Shown here in pieces: positions 1 to 9,313 of a DNA stretch of 64,000 nucleotides (positions within the stretch are counted from its first letter, which is position 1; every line of letters begins with the position of its first letter). The translations under genes were made by a program, and so were the position numbers. The notes beneath the pieces were generated by a model that was not told the DNA's origin, made no database searches, and saw only the letters and a program-made list of their open reading frames with translations. This DNA is from Vibrio gazogenes. GTDB lineage: Bacteria > Pseudomonadota > Gammaproteobacteria > Enterobacterales > Vibrionaceae. Where the stretch lies: assembly GCF_023920225.1 (NCBI RefSeq), contig NZ_CP092588.1, positions 806,001 to 870,000 on the forward strand, in the 5' to 3' direction.

Positions 1-115
1 ACACACTGGCAATAATCAACACAAACGCCATCACCACCAGCCACAACTGTCCCTGTCGAAGCTCCTGCCAGCACCATCGCACCAGTGAGCGATTGACCAG
101 ATACGATGAATTCAT
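1..115 (-). CDS. ybbP: ABC transporter permease YbbP, N-terminal fragment (truncated by window edge)
   Basis: Reading the minus strand from an ATG at 115 gives about 38 residues that begin MNSSYLVNRSLVRW and run into a hydrophobic stretch (WLVVMAFVLIIAS), as in the first membrane helix of YbbP-type permeases of the MacB/FtsX-like ABC class. The ATG overlaps the TGA of the ATPase gene upstream (ATGA), so the two are translationally coupled. In other gamma-proteobacteria ybbA-ybbP lies next to tesA, as here. Only the first tenth or less of the protein is visible, so the name rests mainly on the neighbourhood. Confidence 0.7.
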   Translation of the reverse strand, partial: MNSSYLVNRSLVRWCWQELRQGQLWLVVMAFVLIIASV

Positions 116-795
116 GATTCAATCTCCTCGATCCGTCCTTCACTCATTTGCAACCGTCGCTGGCACCGTTGTGCCAGATGGTGATCATGGGTGACCAATA
201 CCAGTGTGGTCCCGAACTCTTCATTGAGCTGAAACAAAAGTTCAATCACTACGGCTGCCGTCTTTTGATCGAGGTTTCCGGTCGGTTCATCAGCGAACAG
301 AATTTGAGGCTGGATCATAAACGCCCGCGCAATTGCGACCCGCTGCTGTTCCCCGCCGGAAAGTTGAGCCGGTGTATGATGAAGCCGCTCCCCCAGCCCG
401 ACAGCGTTTAACAGCGATATTGCCCGCTCCCGATCTTCAGGCTCTCCCCGAAGCAGACAGGGCAATGTGACATTATCTAATGCAGACAAACTGGGAATCA
501 GTAAAAAGTTCTGAAAAATAAAGCCGACGGATTCACTGCGTATCGCCGCCCGTTGCTCATCATCAAGCGTGCTCAACGGCTGTCCAAACAACACGACGTC
601 ACCTGAAGACGCAATGTCCAATCCGGATAACAGTGCCATCAATGTTGATTTCCCCGCCCCGGAAGTGCCGACAATCGCCACACTTTCTGTTGGATAAATA
701 TCAAAATGAGCCTCTTTAACAATTGTCAAATTCTGCTGATTCGTAGACACTGTTTTACTCAGACATTTTGCAGAAATCACAGGTGTGTTCGTCAT
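112..795 (-). CDS. ybbA: ABC transporter ATP-binding protein YbbA
   Basis: A 227-residue ABC ATPase of the LolD/MacB subgroup. Visible motifs are Walker A GTSGAGKS, the Q-loop region (GFIFQNFLLIPSL), signature LSGGEQQR, Walker B ILFADEPTGNLD and the switch histidine in VLVTHD. It should energise the YbbP permease that starts inside its stop codon. Substrate is unknown; the family handles lipophilic or envelope substrates rather than classical import. The start was set at the ATG at 795 (MTNTPVIS), which has an AAGGA element about 10 bases upstream; a longer reading to 852 would run deep into tesA. The ATG overlaps the tesA ATG on the other strand, so the two divergent genes share a CATG tetramer. 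Confidence 0.9.
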   Translation of the reverse strand: MTNTPVISAKCLSKTVSTNQQNLTIVKEAHFDIYPTESVAIVGTSGAGKSTLMALLSGLDIASSGDVVLFGQPLSTLDDEQRAAIRSESVGFIFQNFLLIPSLSALDNVTLPCLLRGEPEDRERAISLLNAVGLGERLHHTPAQLSGGEQQRVAIARAFMIQPQILFADEPTGNLDQKTAAVVIELLFQLNEEFGTTLVLVTHDHHLAQRCQRRLQMSEGRIEEIES

Positions 796-1423
796 GCGAT
801 GGTTATCCTTTCTTCTGGTTTTGACTTGTTCATTACAGGCCCATAGTGCCACCCGATTACTGATTGTCGGTGATAGTTTGAGTGCCGGTTATCAAATGTC
901 AGCCGATCAAGCATGGCCGAGTTTGCTTCCTCAAGCCTTACAAAAGTACAATCGCTCGGTCACCGTCGTCAATGCCAGTGTCTCTGGTGATACAACTGGT
1001 AACAGTTTGGTGCGTTTACCGCAGTTGTTACAGCAACATACCCCAGATTATGTGCTGCTCGAGCTGGGAGCCAACGACGGGCTCCGTGGTTTCTCACCAC
1101 AAATTCCTCAGCAAAATTTAGCCCAAATGATTGACCTCATCACGCAATCCGGCGCACAGGCCATTCTGATGCAGATTCGAATCCCACCGAACTATGGGCA
1201 GCGCTATAGCAAAGCTTTCGCTGCTATATATCCCACGCTGGCGACGGAAAAAAAGGTTTCGTTACTGCCGTTTTTTCTGGAACAGGTCATTGTTCGCCCG
1301 GAATGGATAAAATCTGATGGACTCCATCCCAATGAACAAGCACAACCTTGGATTGCCGAGTGGATGGCGCAACATCTGCACCCCTTACTTGAACAACCCG
1401 CAGCCCCAGAGATGCAATCATGA
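794..1423 (+). CDS. tesA: Multifunctional acyl-CoA thioesterase I / lysophospholipase (SGNH hydrolase)
   Basis: A 209-residue periplasmic SGNH/GDSL hydrolase. It has a signal peptide (MRWLSFLLVLTCSLQAHS), block I with the catalytic serine (VGDSLSAGY), block III GAND (LGANDGLRG) and block V DGLHPNEQAQ with the Asp and His of the triad. The family cleaves acyl-CoAs, lysophospholipids and small esters in the periplasm. Start chosen at ATG 794, with AGGTG upstream; a GTG at 785 in the same frame is possible. It diverges from ybbA with overlapping start codons, so both promoters must lie within the opposite gene. Confidence 0.92.
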   Translation: MRWLSFLLVLTCSLQAHSATRLLIVGDSLSAGYQMSADQAWPSLLPQALQKYNRSVTVVNASVSGDTTGNSLVRLPQLLQQHTPDYVLLELGANDGLRGFSPQIPQQNLAQMIDLITQSGAQAILMQIRIPPNYGQRYSKAFAAIYPTLATEKKVSLLPFFLEQVIVRPEWIKSDGLHPNEQAQPWIAEWMAQHLHPLLEQPAAPEMQS

Positions 1424-1562
1424 TTCATAGTTCAGCTTTTACTGCCCTAGCTCAATAAACATCGGGCTATTTTGCGTTAATGTCGCTGATGTGTTCACTG
1501 AAAAAAGTCAACACGTTTAACTCGTTCATCATGATATTTACCACCATCATAGGGTAACCGAC

Positions 1563-2771
1563 ATGCACATAACCCCAAAGATCAATGGTGTTGTTGCACA
1601 TAGCGCACATCCTTACGGTTGCGAGCAATCGATTATACAACAAATTCAGTATGCGAAGACCGCAACACCGATTCAACATGGCCCAAAACGCGTCCTCATC
1701 TTAGGTGCATCTTCCGGACTTGGGCTTGCTGCTCGGATCGCACTGACGTTTGGCGGTGCTGAAGCTGACACAATCGGTGTATCTCTTGATAAGCCACCAC
1801 AAACAAATCAGTCCGGTAATGCCGGTTTTTATAACAACTACTACTTCAAACAGTATGCGCAACGTGAAGGGCGAACCGCGATTAATATTCAGGGAGATGT
1901 ATTTTCCCGCCACACCAAAGAAGCAGTCATCGAAGCAATTGAAACTTACTTCGAAGGCGAAGTGGATCTCATTATCTATAGTGTTGCCTCCGGTAAACGC
2001 AGAAAAGCAGAAGGCAGTGACCGCTTCTGGCACTCCGCTATTAAACCGATTGGTCAGTCAATAGAAAGTGTCTTGCTCGATTTAGGCCAAGACCAATGGC
2101 AAGATGTCATGCTTGAACCCGCTTTAGAAGAAGAGATCGATGCAACACTCAAAGTCATGGGCGGAGAAGACTGGGAAGCCTGGATCGATACATTGATTAA
2201 TGCGGAATCAATTGCTGATGGTTGTCAGTCCGTAGCATTTTCTTATATTGGCTCAGCATTAACCCATCCCATCTATCTGGACGGCACACTGGGACGGGCG
2301 AAAGTCGATTTACATCAAACCAGTCATTCTCTCAATCTGAAGCTCGCCAACTATGGTGGTCATGCCTATGCGGTAGTCTGTCAGGCGTTACTGACTCGGG
2401 CCAGTGTTTTTATTCCCGGACTGAGCCCTTATTTAATTGCTTTGAATCAGGTCATGCACACTTTAGGCGTGAATGAAAACTGCAACAGTCAGATGCAACG
2501 CCTGTTCACCACAAAGCTGTATGGCCCTGAGACCGTACCCGTTGATGGCGAACGGCTGATTCGCTTAGATGAGCACGAACTTTCTCCGGAAGTGCAAACT
2601 AAAACACAGCAGTTATTGGCCGAAATTAATGCCGATAATTTTTCTCAGCTTGATGCTTATCAGACATTCAAAGAAGCTTTTATGCAGTTGAACGGTTTTC
2701 ACTGGCCAGCCGTGGATGATCACGCACCGATTGACCTCCAACCTTTTATCCGATTCGCAACAAAACAATAA
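1563..2771 (+). CDS. fabV: Trans-2-enoyl-[acyl-carrier-protein] reductase FabV (NADH)
   Basis: A 402-residue enoyl-ACP reductase of the large SDR type that completes each fatty-acid elongation cycle and is naturally insensitive to triclosan in studied Vibrio. The nucleotide-binding glycine-rich loop is visible (VLILGASSGLGLAAR), as is the family's Y-x8-K catalytic pair (YLDGTLGRAK, about residues 238-247). Length matches the roughly 400-residue family norm. An AGGG element precedes the ATG. It is monocistronic: a strong hairpin-plus-T terminator follows about 35 bases after the stop. Confidence 0.95.
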   Translation: MHITPKINGVVAHSAHPYGCEQSIIQQIQYAKTATPIQHGPKRVLILGASSGLGLAARIALTFGGAEADTIGVSLDKPPQTNQSGNAGFYNNYYFKQYAQREGRTAINIQGDVFSRHTKEAVIEAIETYFEGEVDLIIYSVASGKRRKAEGSDRFWHSAIKPIGQSIESVLLDLGQDQWQDVMLEPALEEEIDATLKVMGGEDWEAWIDTLINAESIADGCQSVAFSYIGSALTHPIYLDGTLGRAKVDLHQTSHSLNLKLANYGGHAYAVVCQALLTRASVFIPGLSPYLIALNQVMHTLGVNENCNSQMQRLFTTKLYGPETVPVDGERLIRLDEHELSPEVQTKTQQLLAEINADNFSQLDAYQTFKEAFMQLNGFHWPAVDDHAPIDLQPFIRFATKQ

Positions 2772-2805
2772 CAATGATATCGTGCTCATCATTGATATTT
2801 TTATA

Positions 2806-2836
2806 GCTTCGAGTATGTGCTCGAAGCTTTTTTTTG
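2806..2836 (+). terminator. Rho-independent terminator of fabV
   Basis: Stem AGCTTCGAG / CTCGAAGCT with a 6-base loop, followed by a run of T residues. Placed 35 bases after the fabV stop. Confidence 0.9.
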
Positions 2837-2895
2837 CTAGATTATAGGGAGAGTGCTGACTTTCATGAAACAGCTGAACTCAGGAAAATCACAAC

Positions 2896-4815
2896 ATGCC
2901 AAATAATCACCCGAACCATCTGATCATCCCAGAGCACATTCTGGATAACTGGCAAAATATTGTGAATCTCGCTGCTGGGATTCTCTCTTCTCCGACGGTG
3001 ATGCTGCTGCGTTGTCGTGAAAGTATGAACGAGCGAATATGCCATAATCATCACTCACAGAGCGAGCTCAATCTTGATGAGCTCAGTGCTTGTCAACTCC
3101 ATCAGATTGTTCTCGAATCAGGTCAGCCGCTATGGGTCTCCGATATAGAAGAAGAGCCGACGCTCTCGACGTATTTACCGGATGCGGTTATGTCCTATGC
3201 TGGGTTACCACTCTATTTTCCCAATCAAATACCATTTGGAATGTTGGTGGTTGTCGATAACCAGATACATCATTTTTATGAGCTTGAATTTCAGTTATTG
3301 GAAAGCCTTCAGTCCGCGATCGAATCCCATTTGAACATCTTGACGCAACAATCTGAGATCAACCGACTCAATCACTACATTGAAAACACGCTTTCTCATG
3401 ATACGGTCGATTACGTTAATCTGACGCAGACGCTACACCAAGAAATTGATCGTCGCAAAGTCGTCGAACGCCAATTGCAATATAATCAGCGCCATGACCC
3501 CAGTACTGGTTTTCTCAACCGTTTTGCACTTGAAGACGAACTGAAGAATCGTTTGGTAAGCTGTACCGCTCACGGGAAAAGATTTGCCGTGATCCATATC
3601 GGTTTCAGTAATGCCCGTCATTTGCAAACCCGCTTTGGTTATCAAGAGTGGGAAGGCGTTTTGAAACACTATCATACACAACTCGAAGCGCTGGAACTTA
3701 AAGAGATTGAATGGTTAACAGCTCGCCCTAATTCCACCGATCTAGTACTGATAGTACAATCCTGTGATCTGAAACGAGACGTGGATATGCTATGCGAGAA
3801 ATTGGTATTGATAAGCAAAACTGTCTTTAACATTCATCATCAGTCGATTCACTTACATACTTATATCGGCATTGCTATTTCCGGAGAAGACAGCACGGTC
3901 ACCGAGCTGCTCGGACAAGCTTCCGCAGCTATGATTTCGTGCAAAGACTCCGGCCATTTATATTACTACCACTCAGAAGCACTCGCCCAATCTCAACTCC
4001 GACTCCATCAATTGGAAAACTACTTGCTTCATGCAGTGAGAAATGGCGATCTGATGCTTTATTTTCAGCCGAAAGTCTGTCCGACAACACGGCTTTGGAT
4101 GGGTGCGGAAGCGTTACTGCGCTGGCGTCACCCTGTTCTGGGGGAGATCTCCAGTGAAACGTTGATTCACTTGGCAGAAAAAAATGGCCTGATCTTTGAA
4201 GTGGGTAACTTTGTGCTAAAAACGGCAATCGAAAAAGCCAGCCAGTGGACGCGCTATATGACCGATTTTAAAATTGCGGTCAATGTTTCAGCCAAACAGC
4301 TACGGGATATCCGCTTTGTTGATCAAGTCAAACAGTTTTTGCAAGCCTATCAACTGCCGGCTCATCATCTGGAAATCGAAGTGACCGAAAGCGGTTTGAT
4401 CACCGATGAAAAAGTGGCCAGTGATATTCTTCAAATTCTTCATCAACTCGGCGTGACACTATCGCTTGATGACTTCGGTACCGGATATGCATCATTCAGT
4501 TATCTGAAAAAGTTTCCGTTCGATTGTATTAAGATTGATAAAAGCTTTGTGCATTCACTGGCAGAAAGTGAAGAGGACAAAGAAATTGTGCGCTCTATCA
4601 TCCAAGTCGCCAAAAAACTCAAATTACAAATCATCATTGAAGGGGTTGAGACGGAAGCACAGGAGCAGTTTATCATCGCGGAAGGTTGTCACTATGGACA
4701 AGGCTTTTTATATGGACGGCCAGTCCCTGCTGATGTGTTTGAAAACAGTCTGAACCAACAAATGCAATCGCAATTACAACAGAGCACGAAACGCAGTCAG
4801 ATCAAAGACCATTAA
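2896..4815 (+). CDS. GAF - degenerate GGDEF - EAL cyclic-di-GMP phosphodiesterase
   Basis: A 639-residue soluble signalling protein with no transmembrane segment visible. Residues about 15-150 look like a GAF sensor (a short coiled linker follows), about 190-360 a GGDEF fold and about 375-625 an EAL domain. The diguanylate-cyclase motif is absent (the equivalent stretch reads RPNSTDLVLIV), so this domain is probably regulatory. The EAL domain looks catalytically complete: GAEALLRW, the VTESGLI glutamate, SLDDFGTGYASF with the metal-binding Asp pair, KIDKSFV and IIEGVET. It should hydrolyse c-di-GMP to pGpG. It stands alone between fabV and a convergent J-domain gene. The ligand of the GAF domain cannot be told. 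Confidence 0.88.
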   Translation: MPNNHPNHLIIPEHILDNWQNIVNLAAGILSSPTVMLLRCRESMNERICHNHHSQSELNLDELSACQLHQIVLESGQPLWVSDIEEEPTLSTYLPDAVMSYAGLPLYFPNQIPFGMLVVVDNQIHHFYELEFQLLESLQSAIESHLNILTQQSEINRLNHYIENTLSHDTVDYVNLTQTLHQEIDRRKVVERQLQYNQRHDPSTGFLNRFALEDELKNRLVSCTAHGKRFAVIHIGFSNARHLQTRFGYQEWEGVLKHYHTQLEALELKEIEWLTARPNSTDLVLIVQSCDLKRDVDMLCEKLVLISKTVFNIHHQSIHLHTYIGIAISGEDSTVTELLGQASAAMISCKDSGHLYYYHSEALAQSQLRLHQLENYLLHAVRNGDLMLYFQPKVCPTTRLWMGAEALLRWRHPVLGEISSETLIHLAEKNGLIFEVGNFVLKTAIEKASQWTRYMTDFKIAVNVSAKQLRDIRFVDQVKQFLQAYQLPAHHLEIEVTESGLITDEKVASDILQILHQLGVTLSLDDFGTGYASFSYLKKFPFDCIKIDKSFVHSLAESEEDKEIVRSIIQVAKKLKLQIIIEGVETEAQEQFIIAEGCHYGQGFLYGRPVPADVFENSLNQQMQSQLQQSTKRSQIKDH

Positions 4816-4892
4816 ACACAAGTGACGCCAAATATCCTTGTCTGTTTTGGCTGATGATTGATTCATACTCGGTTTATTTGTATGTTGGAAAT

Positions 4893-4913
4893 AAAGGTGA
4901 CAGCGTCACCTTT
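4893..4913. terminator. Hairpin between convergent genes
   Basis: Perfect inverted repeat AAAGGTGAC / GTCACCTTT with a 3-base loop, sitting at the stop codon of the J-domain gene and downstream of the EAL gene. Probably a shared bidirectional terminator; T runs are short. Confidence 0.6.
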
Positions 4914-5553
4914 ATATCATCTTATCCACAGCCGTCTGACGCAGGATATTCCATGCTTCACACAAAATGCGGAATCTTTCGGTATCCCCATTATCTCGAT
5001 CCGGATGCCAACGTAGCGCCAGCTTGCGCCATGTTTTACGGATTTCCATATCACTAGCATCAACGGGTAATTCAAATAACCGCAACGCTCTGGCTCGATC
5101 CATATCGGTCACATTGTCATCCTGACCAATATATTGCCGATAACGAGTCCAAAATTCATTCAGCAGCCGTTTGACTTCACCTTCACTCGCTTCATAATTA
5201 CTCCAGTCGGTATAGTACATGCGTAGCGGGTCAGATTGATCAATGAAATACGCGACATGACTGCTCACCAATCGTAACTCAATATCCATCGCCTCAACTT
5301 GAAGCCAACGTTCGGGATACAGTATCTCTTGTAGTTGATAGAGTGCATTCATGATCAAAAAGTTGCGTTTAAAAATATCCTTTCCCGGTGACGCGTCTAA
5401 CTCAGGAACATAACCCAGCTCACTCAACCGGGCTGAAAGCGTATGGACTTTCCAGCCCGAACATTCCCGCTTCAGCACTTCCAAAATAGGCCAAATCAGT
5501 GGATTTTCCATCTGCGTGTGGAACACCGTTTGTAGATTCTGATTTCCTGACAT
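4912..5553 (-). CDS. DnaJ-related protein with C-terminal J-domain
   Basis: A 213-residue protein. The last about 60 residues form a J-domain with the diagnostic HPD tripeptide (LRWHPDRDNGD), which stimulates DnaK ATPase activity. The N-terminal about 140 residues resemble the alpha-helical region of the gamma-proteobacterial 'DnaJ-related' family, which lacks the G/F and zinc-finger parts of true DnaJ. It may recruit DnaK to a specific client; the client is unknown. Start set at ATG 5553 because AAGGAG lies 7 bases before it; the frame stays open to 5580. Confidence 0.8.
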   Translation of the reverse strand: MSGNQNLQTVFHTQMENPLIWPILEVLKRECSGWKVHTLSARLSELGYVPELDASPGKDIFKRNFLIMNALYQLQEILYPERWLQVEAMDIELRLVSSHVAYFIDQSDPLRMYYTDWSNYEASEGEVKRLLNEFWTRYRQYIGQDDNVTDMDRARALRLFELPVDASDMEIRKTWRKLALRWHPDRDNGDTERFRILCEAWNILRQTAVDKMI

Positions 5554-5699
5554 TACTGCACTCCTTGAGAGCATTCTCACTGCCGTCTATCGATTAAAGG
5601 ATATTCAATACAGATTATCCTGTTCTTCCCTATTTTCCTATACTCACATCAGCATCCGGTCTTCTTTCTGTGACATCATAGCCAGCGTCACGCAAAAAC

Positions 5700-5750
5700 C
5701 CATTGTCTTGATAAAACCATTGTCTTGGCAAAACCACGATCTTTACAAAA
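5700..5750. repeat. Three tandem 17-bp units, decaying
   Basis: Units of 17 bases: CCATTGTCTTGATAAAA, CCATTGTCTTGGCAAAA and the more diverged CCACGATCTTTACAAAA. It sits in the 270-base gap between the J-domain gene and cutA, with no ORF across it. Function unknown. Confidence 0.75.
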
Positions 5751-5823
5751 CTAGGCCTTTACAGTGAATCCGCTTGTCGGTACTTCAACGACACAGTTCC
5801 ACCACAGGTAGGGAGCCGTTGAT

Positions 5824-6162
5824 TTATCCCCGCTCTTCCGGATGCTGTGTCACTGTTTCGACCCAATGAAGATAAGCCTGAAATCCATCCATTACTGGGA
5901 TTTGAATAATTTGTGGGACCTCGTAAGAATGAACTTCCCGAATGGCCGACTCAACCGCCTGATAATGACGACTCTGCGTTTTCATCAACAGCAATATCTC
6001 TTGGTCGGTACAAATTTCTCCCTCCCAGCGATAATGGCTATTGATCGGTAATGTTTGAATACAAGCAACCAGTTGTGCAGACAGCAAACGTGAGACGATC
6101 ATCTGACAACCTTCCTGGCTATTGATCGTGGTCAGCACCATGCAAAACGGCGTTTCCCCCAT
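5824..6162 (-). CDS. cutA: Divalent cation tolerance protein CutA
   Basis: A 112-residue CutA1-type trimeric protein. Family features: start MGETPFCMVLTTINSQEG, then LLSAQLVACIQ, the YRWEGEICTDQE core and the HSYEVPQIIQIPV strand near the C-terminus. The E. coli gene is linked to copper tolerance, though the biochemical role is unsettled. Start set at ATG 6162 with AAGGA about 8 bases upstream; the open frame reaching 6414 is too long for the family and lacks similarity. Confidence 0.92.
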   Translation of the reverse strand: MGETPFCMVLTTINSQEGCQMIVSRLLSAQLVACIQTLPINSHYRWEGEICTDQEILLLMKTQSRHYQAVESAIREVHSYEVPQIIQIPVMDGFQAYLHWVETVTQHPEERG

Positions 6163-6415
6163 CTGACTTATCCTTTGTCCTCTTACCATTTTCTGATTAT
6201 AGCGCAGTAGCGGTAAACATGACCAAACATCAAACACGATGAGATATCGACCCCATAAAATCATAGTGTCTATGAGGAAAACCATCATTATGGTGCAGCA
6301 GATGGCTGACGGAAGCCATGGATAGCGATGATCAGAGGAGACGAGAAACGAGCAGTAATGCAGTAACGAAATAGCGAAATAGCGAAATAGAACAATGTGA
6401 GACCGCAGAAACAAA
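6163..6415. other. Non-coding region upstream of cutA with 8-bp tandem repeat
   Basis: No supportable gene. It holds the cutA promoter region and a short tandem repeat, three exact copies of CGAAATAG at 6367-6390. The rest shows no further structure that I can support. Confidence 0.5.
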
Positions 6416-6451
6416 ATATCAACCTTACTGAACCATCAATAAGGTTGATAT
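6416..6451. terminator. Terminator of the porin gene
   Basis: A 12-bp perfect stem, ATATCAACCTTA / TAAGGTTGATAT, with a 12-base loop, 26 bases past the porin stop codon. Confidence 0.75.
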
Positions 6452-6477
6452 AAATTACTGGTCAGAATGCTGATGGC

Positions 6478-7668
6478 TTACCACCAAGCTTCAAACATCG
6501 CACCGACTGTCAGTGTGTCTAACTGAGTCGATTGCATATTACCTGTCTTAGTATCGAAGCCAACATATTCATTGTCTGCTTTACCGACCGTGGTATAAAA
6601 ACGCAACATTGGACGAGCGGCCATTGGAGAACCAATCACAATATTTTGAGAGAGTGTAAGTTTCCATGAACTGTTTTTGGCATTAATATCTTTATAATCA
6701 ACAACGCTATAGCCCGCTTCTAACCAAGTAGAATTAATACTATCCCAATTATAGGTAGGTCGCACAATCACATTATAGTTTGCCCGGTCTTCAATACCTG
6801 CCACATCTAAAAACTGGTATGCGGCAAGGTACTCGACAGCAGCTTGCTCAGAAATATTGGTCGCACCGTCAAAACTGGCTAACCAAGCGCGCTGATCTTT
6901 AGTCAACTCAAATACACTATCTTTCGCATTATCAGCATAACGGAAAAGGAGGTGATGACCCGACATCGAGATATCAGCCGCTAACTGATACGCCCTGGTA
7001 CCATAATAAGACTTTCCTTGTGCTTTCTTCGATGTAAAACCGTAGTTAGCATAAAACGCCAGCGACGCATCATCAAACAAGTTGATACCGTGTACTTTTG
7101 ACGTCACTGCATATTTGCCGTTATCACCGACCAGATCGCTATCAACTTGACTGACAGCACCGAAGTCGAGTTTTACGCCACCCAGATTCAGATTATAAAA
7201 TCCGGCACCTTGTCCATCATGCGTCATCCAGAAATAGTCATTCAGACCCGTCTGTGGGCGCTGATGGAAATCTCGCCCGGCCCATACCTTTAATTCAGGT
7301 TGCGCATCAATAAAGTTGGTGACACTCGCATACGCTTTTTTGACTTTGAGACCACCGGTTCCAGGTGTCGCCCAAGGTTCATCAGAATAGTGGTCAAACA
7401 TCACCACAATATCCCATTGATCGCCAAGATCACTGGTGAACCCTTTTGATAAACCAAACTCCCCACCATTACTCTCGTTCCCCAGCCGCCCGGTTGCGTT
7501 ACCATTCAACGCACCCGCTGTTGAGACTTTCTTTTCATCCTTATCCTGAAAAGCTGCACCATAACGCGCATATCCAGAAAATCTGAATCCGTCATCAGCA
7601 AAAGCTGAATGAGATATAATTGGTAAACCCACTGCAATACATGCAGAAATTAATTTCAATGCTCTCAT
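6478..7668 (-). CDS. LamB-family outer-membrane carbohydrate porin
   Basis: A 396-residue precursor with a signal peptide ending near SHSAFADD and a beta-barrel body. LamB-superfamily signatures are present: GRLGNESNGGEFGLSKGF near the N-terminus, the conserved WAGRDFHQRPQTGLNDYFW block, and a C-terminal aromatic residue (AMFEAWW) that suits BAM-dependent outer-membrane insertion. Its place in a beta-glucan locus points to uptake of cello- or mixed-linkage oligosaccharides rather than maltodextrin. It lies 121 bases downstream of a lipoprotein gene on the same strand and may be co-transcribed with it. Substrate is inferred from context only. Confidence 0.85.
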   Translation of the reverse strand: MRALKLISACIAVGLPIISHSAFADDGFRFSGYARYGAAFQDKDEKKVSTAGALNGNATGRLGNESNGGEFGLSKGFTSDLGDQWDIVVMFDHYSDEPWATPGTGGLKVKKAYASVTNFIDAQPELKVWAGRDFHQRPQTGLNDYFWMTHDGQGAGFYNLNLGGVKLDFGAVSQVDSDLVGDNGKYAVTSKVHGINLFDDASLAFYANYGFTSKKAQGKSYYGTRAYQLAADISMSGHHLLFRYADNAKDSVFELTKDQRAWLASFDGATNISEQAAVEYLAAYQFLDVAGIEDRANYNVIVRPTYNWDSINSTWLEAGYSVVDYKDINAKNSSWKLTLSQNIVIGSPMAARPMLRFYTTVGKADNEYVGFDTKTGNMQSTQLDTLTVGAMFEAWW

Positions 7669-7789
7669 GTTTATGTCCCTATTATTGGAATTTAAAACAA
7701 CATAAATTATTTTTTATATATGTTTTTAATATCACCACTGAATAACAATACGAATGAAGTAATTTAAAAAACCTCCTTAATAAAAATAT

Positions 7790-8995
7790 CTACAAGGCAA
7801 TACACGGTTTACTCGCGTTATAATCTTTTCTCGGTTTTATCACTGCCACATTGGCGAATGAAAATTCAAGATCCTTCATTTGATCCCATACCCCAGAAAG
7901 ATAAAGTGCTTTTTTCACTGAGGTCAGATTGGAGGTTGGGATCATTGAAGAAACAAGCATCTGGCACCGATACCATTTATCGTCTGCCGGTAACACACTA
8001 CTATCCAACGAGAAGAATGTACCCGTATCAGCCGTCTGACCATCCATTCGGGCTTGAATACTGCCTGATTCCCCATAACTCTTGACTTTCATATCAACGG
8101 TCACGACATCCGTTGCATGGGAAGAAAAATCACTTTTAGAATCATCAGCGCCTAAGAACATCCCATTATTCTTACTGAACGATACAGCAATGACATTATT
8201 GACACTCTCAACATTACCGCTGAAATCATTAGGTGGATAAGCACTACTCAAATCTTGTGCTTTGGTTATATCCCCTGAATAAAATAATGCAGTATCCCCT
8301 GCAACCAAATCCGGGGCTTGGTTGACACTATTTTTTGCCGCAGCATCAGCACAGGTAACGGAATCGACAACCGGTGTTTGATCGGTAGTTAGCCGATAGG
8401 AAATATCGGTAATCTCGTAATTAAAGGCTTCTTTCACATCAAGATGGAAGGGATTCTTGACCTGACTCAAATCAACCGCCTTCGCCCCATCAAAAGGTTT
8501 CATACATGCAACCGGCACCGCGAGCGTTTGCCAGTTACGGTCATCCGCCAACTTACCGGATAAAACCAGACTGCTTCTGACCGGCCACTCATTATCAATC
8601 GAGACGGTTATCGCAGATGGGGGGGTACTCTTCGGCCGAATCTTAAATTGGATATAACCCGACTTATATTGACTCACGTCTATTCCAGATGCCGATTGCA
8701 TCATCAATATATTGCTACCTGATCCGGAAACCTGAACATCAACGATACCATTGCTTAATGCGGCACTCATCGTTGAGGTGCTGGTTTGACTTTCAGTCAC
8801 CGCCATAAGGTTCCAAGCATCTTTTTCAGATTGAATCCAAGGTGATATATCACTACTTGAACCCGTACCTAATAGGACTAAATCATTACTTTTTTTACTG
8901 ACATCGATATGGTCAATATTCTTTTCAAAGTTACACCCGGCAAGAATCATCGGTGTAAGTGATAAAATTAGGGATTTCGCTGTTATTTGTTTCAT
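7790..8995 (-). CDS. Lipoprotein with two ExoP-like carbohydrate-binding modules
   Basis: A 401-residue lipoprotein with lipobox LAGC (Cys about residue 20). Two related beta-sandwich-like halves follow. The first begins near SPWIQSEKDAWNLM and the second near ALFYSGDITKAQDLSSAYP. Both resemble the galactose-binding-like C-terminal module of ExoP-type marine glucan exohydrolases, here without a catalytic GH3 domain. It is probably a surface glycan-binding protein feeding the adjacent porin, comparable in role to SusE-like proteins. Start set at ATG 8995; a TTG three codons earlier is also in frame. Cysteine pairs near CMKPFDGAK and SVTCADAA suggest disulfides. Family assignment is moderate. 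Confidence 0.65.
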   Translation of the reverse strand: MKQITAKSLILSLTPMILAGCNFEKNIDHIDVSKKSNDLVLLGTGSSSDISPWIQSEKDAWNLMAVTESQTSTSTMSAALSNGIVDVQVSGSGSNILMMQSASGIDVSQYKSGYIQFKIRPKSTPPSAITVSIDNEWPVRSSLVLSGKLADDRNWQTLAVPVACMKPFDGAKAVDLSQVKNPFHLDVKEAFNYEITDISYRLTTDQTPVVDSVTCADAAAKNSVNQAPDLVAGDTALFYSGDITKAQDLSSAYPPNDFSGNVESVNNVIAVSFSKNNGMFLGADDSKSDFSSHATDVVTVDMKVKSYGESGSIQARMDGQTADTGTFFSLDSSVLPADDKWYRCQMLVSSMIPTSNLTSVKKALYLSGVWDQMKDLEFSFANVAVIKPRKDYNASKPCIAL

Positions 8996-9201
8996 AATAT
9001 TCAAACGCTCTAAATTAAATATAAAAACAATTATATTTGTATTGAATTAATCTCTTACTAACGTTGCTCTATATAAAATTAATTTCTTATTATTTCTGTT
9101 TCTTATTATTTTTGTATATTTTTTGTTCCACTTATTATTTCGGCTTTTATTTAAGCAATTACTTCAACATGGTTCAGATATAAATAAGGTGCCAACAAAG
9201 G

Positions 9202-9228
9202 TCCGCTGCGCGGGGGATGCGCGGCGGA
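9202..9228 (-). terminator. GC-rich hairpin downstream of the GH16 gene
   Basis: Stem TCCGCTGCGC / GCGCGGCGGA (one G-U pair), loop of 7, in otherwise very AT-rich DNA. Read on the minus strand it is followed by TTTGTT. The surrounding 9005-9313 gap is AT-rich and otherwise holds only the upstream region of the lipoprotein gene. Confidence 0.65.
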
Positions 9229-9313
9229 AACCTGATAATAAATTAATATATGTTAATATTTGAACGATTCTTCAATGACTAGTCACGAGGACTACTATTG
9301 AAATACAACAGGA

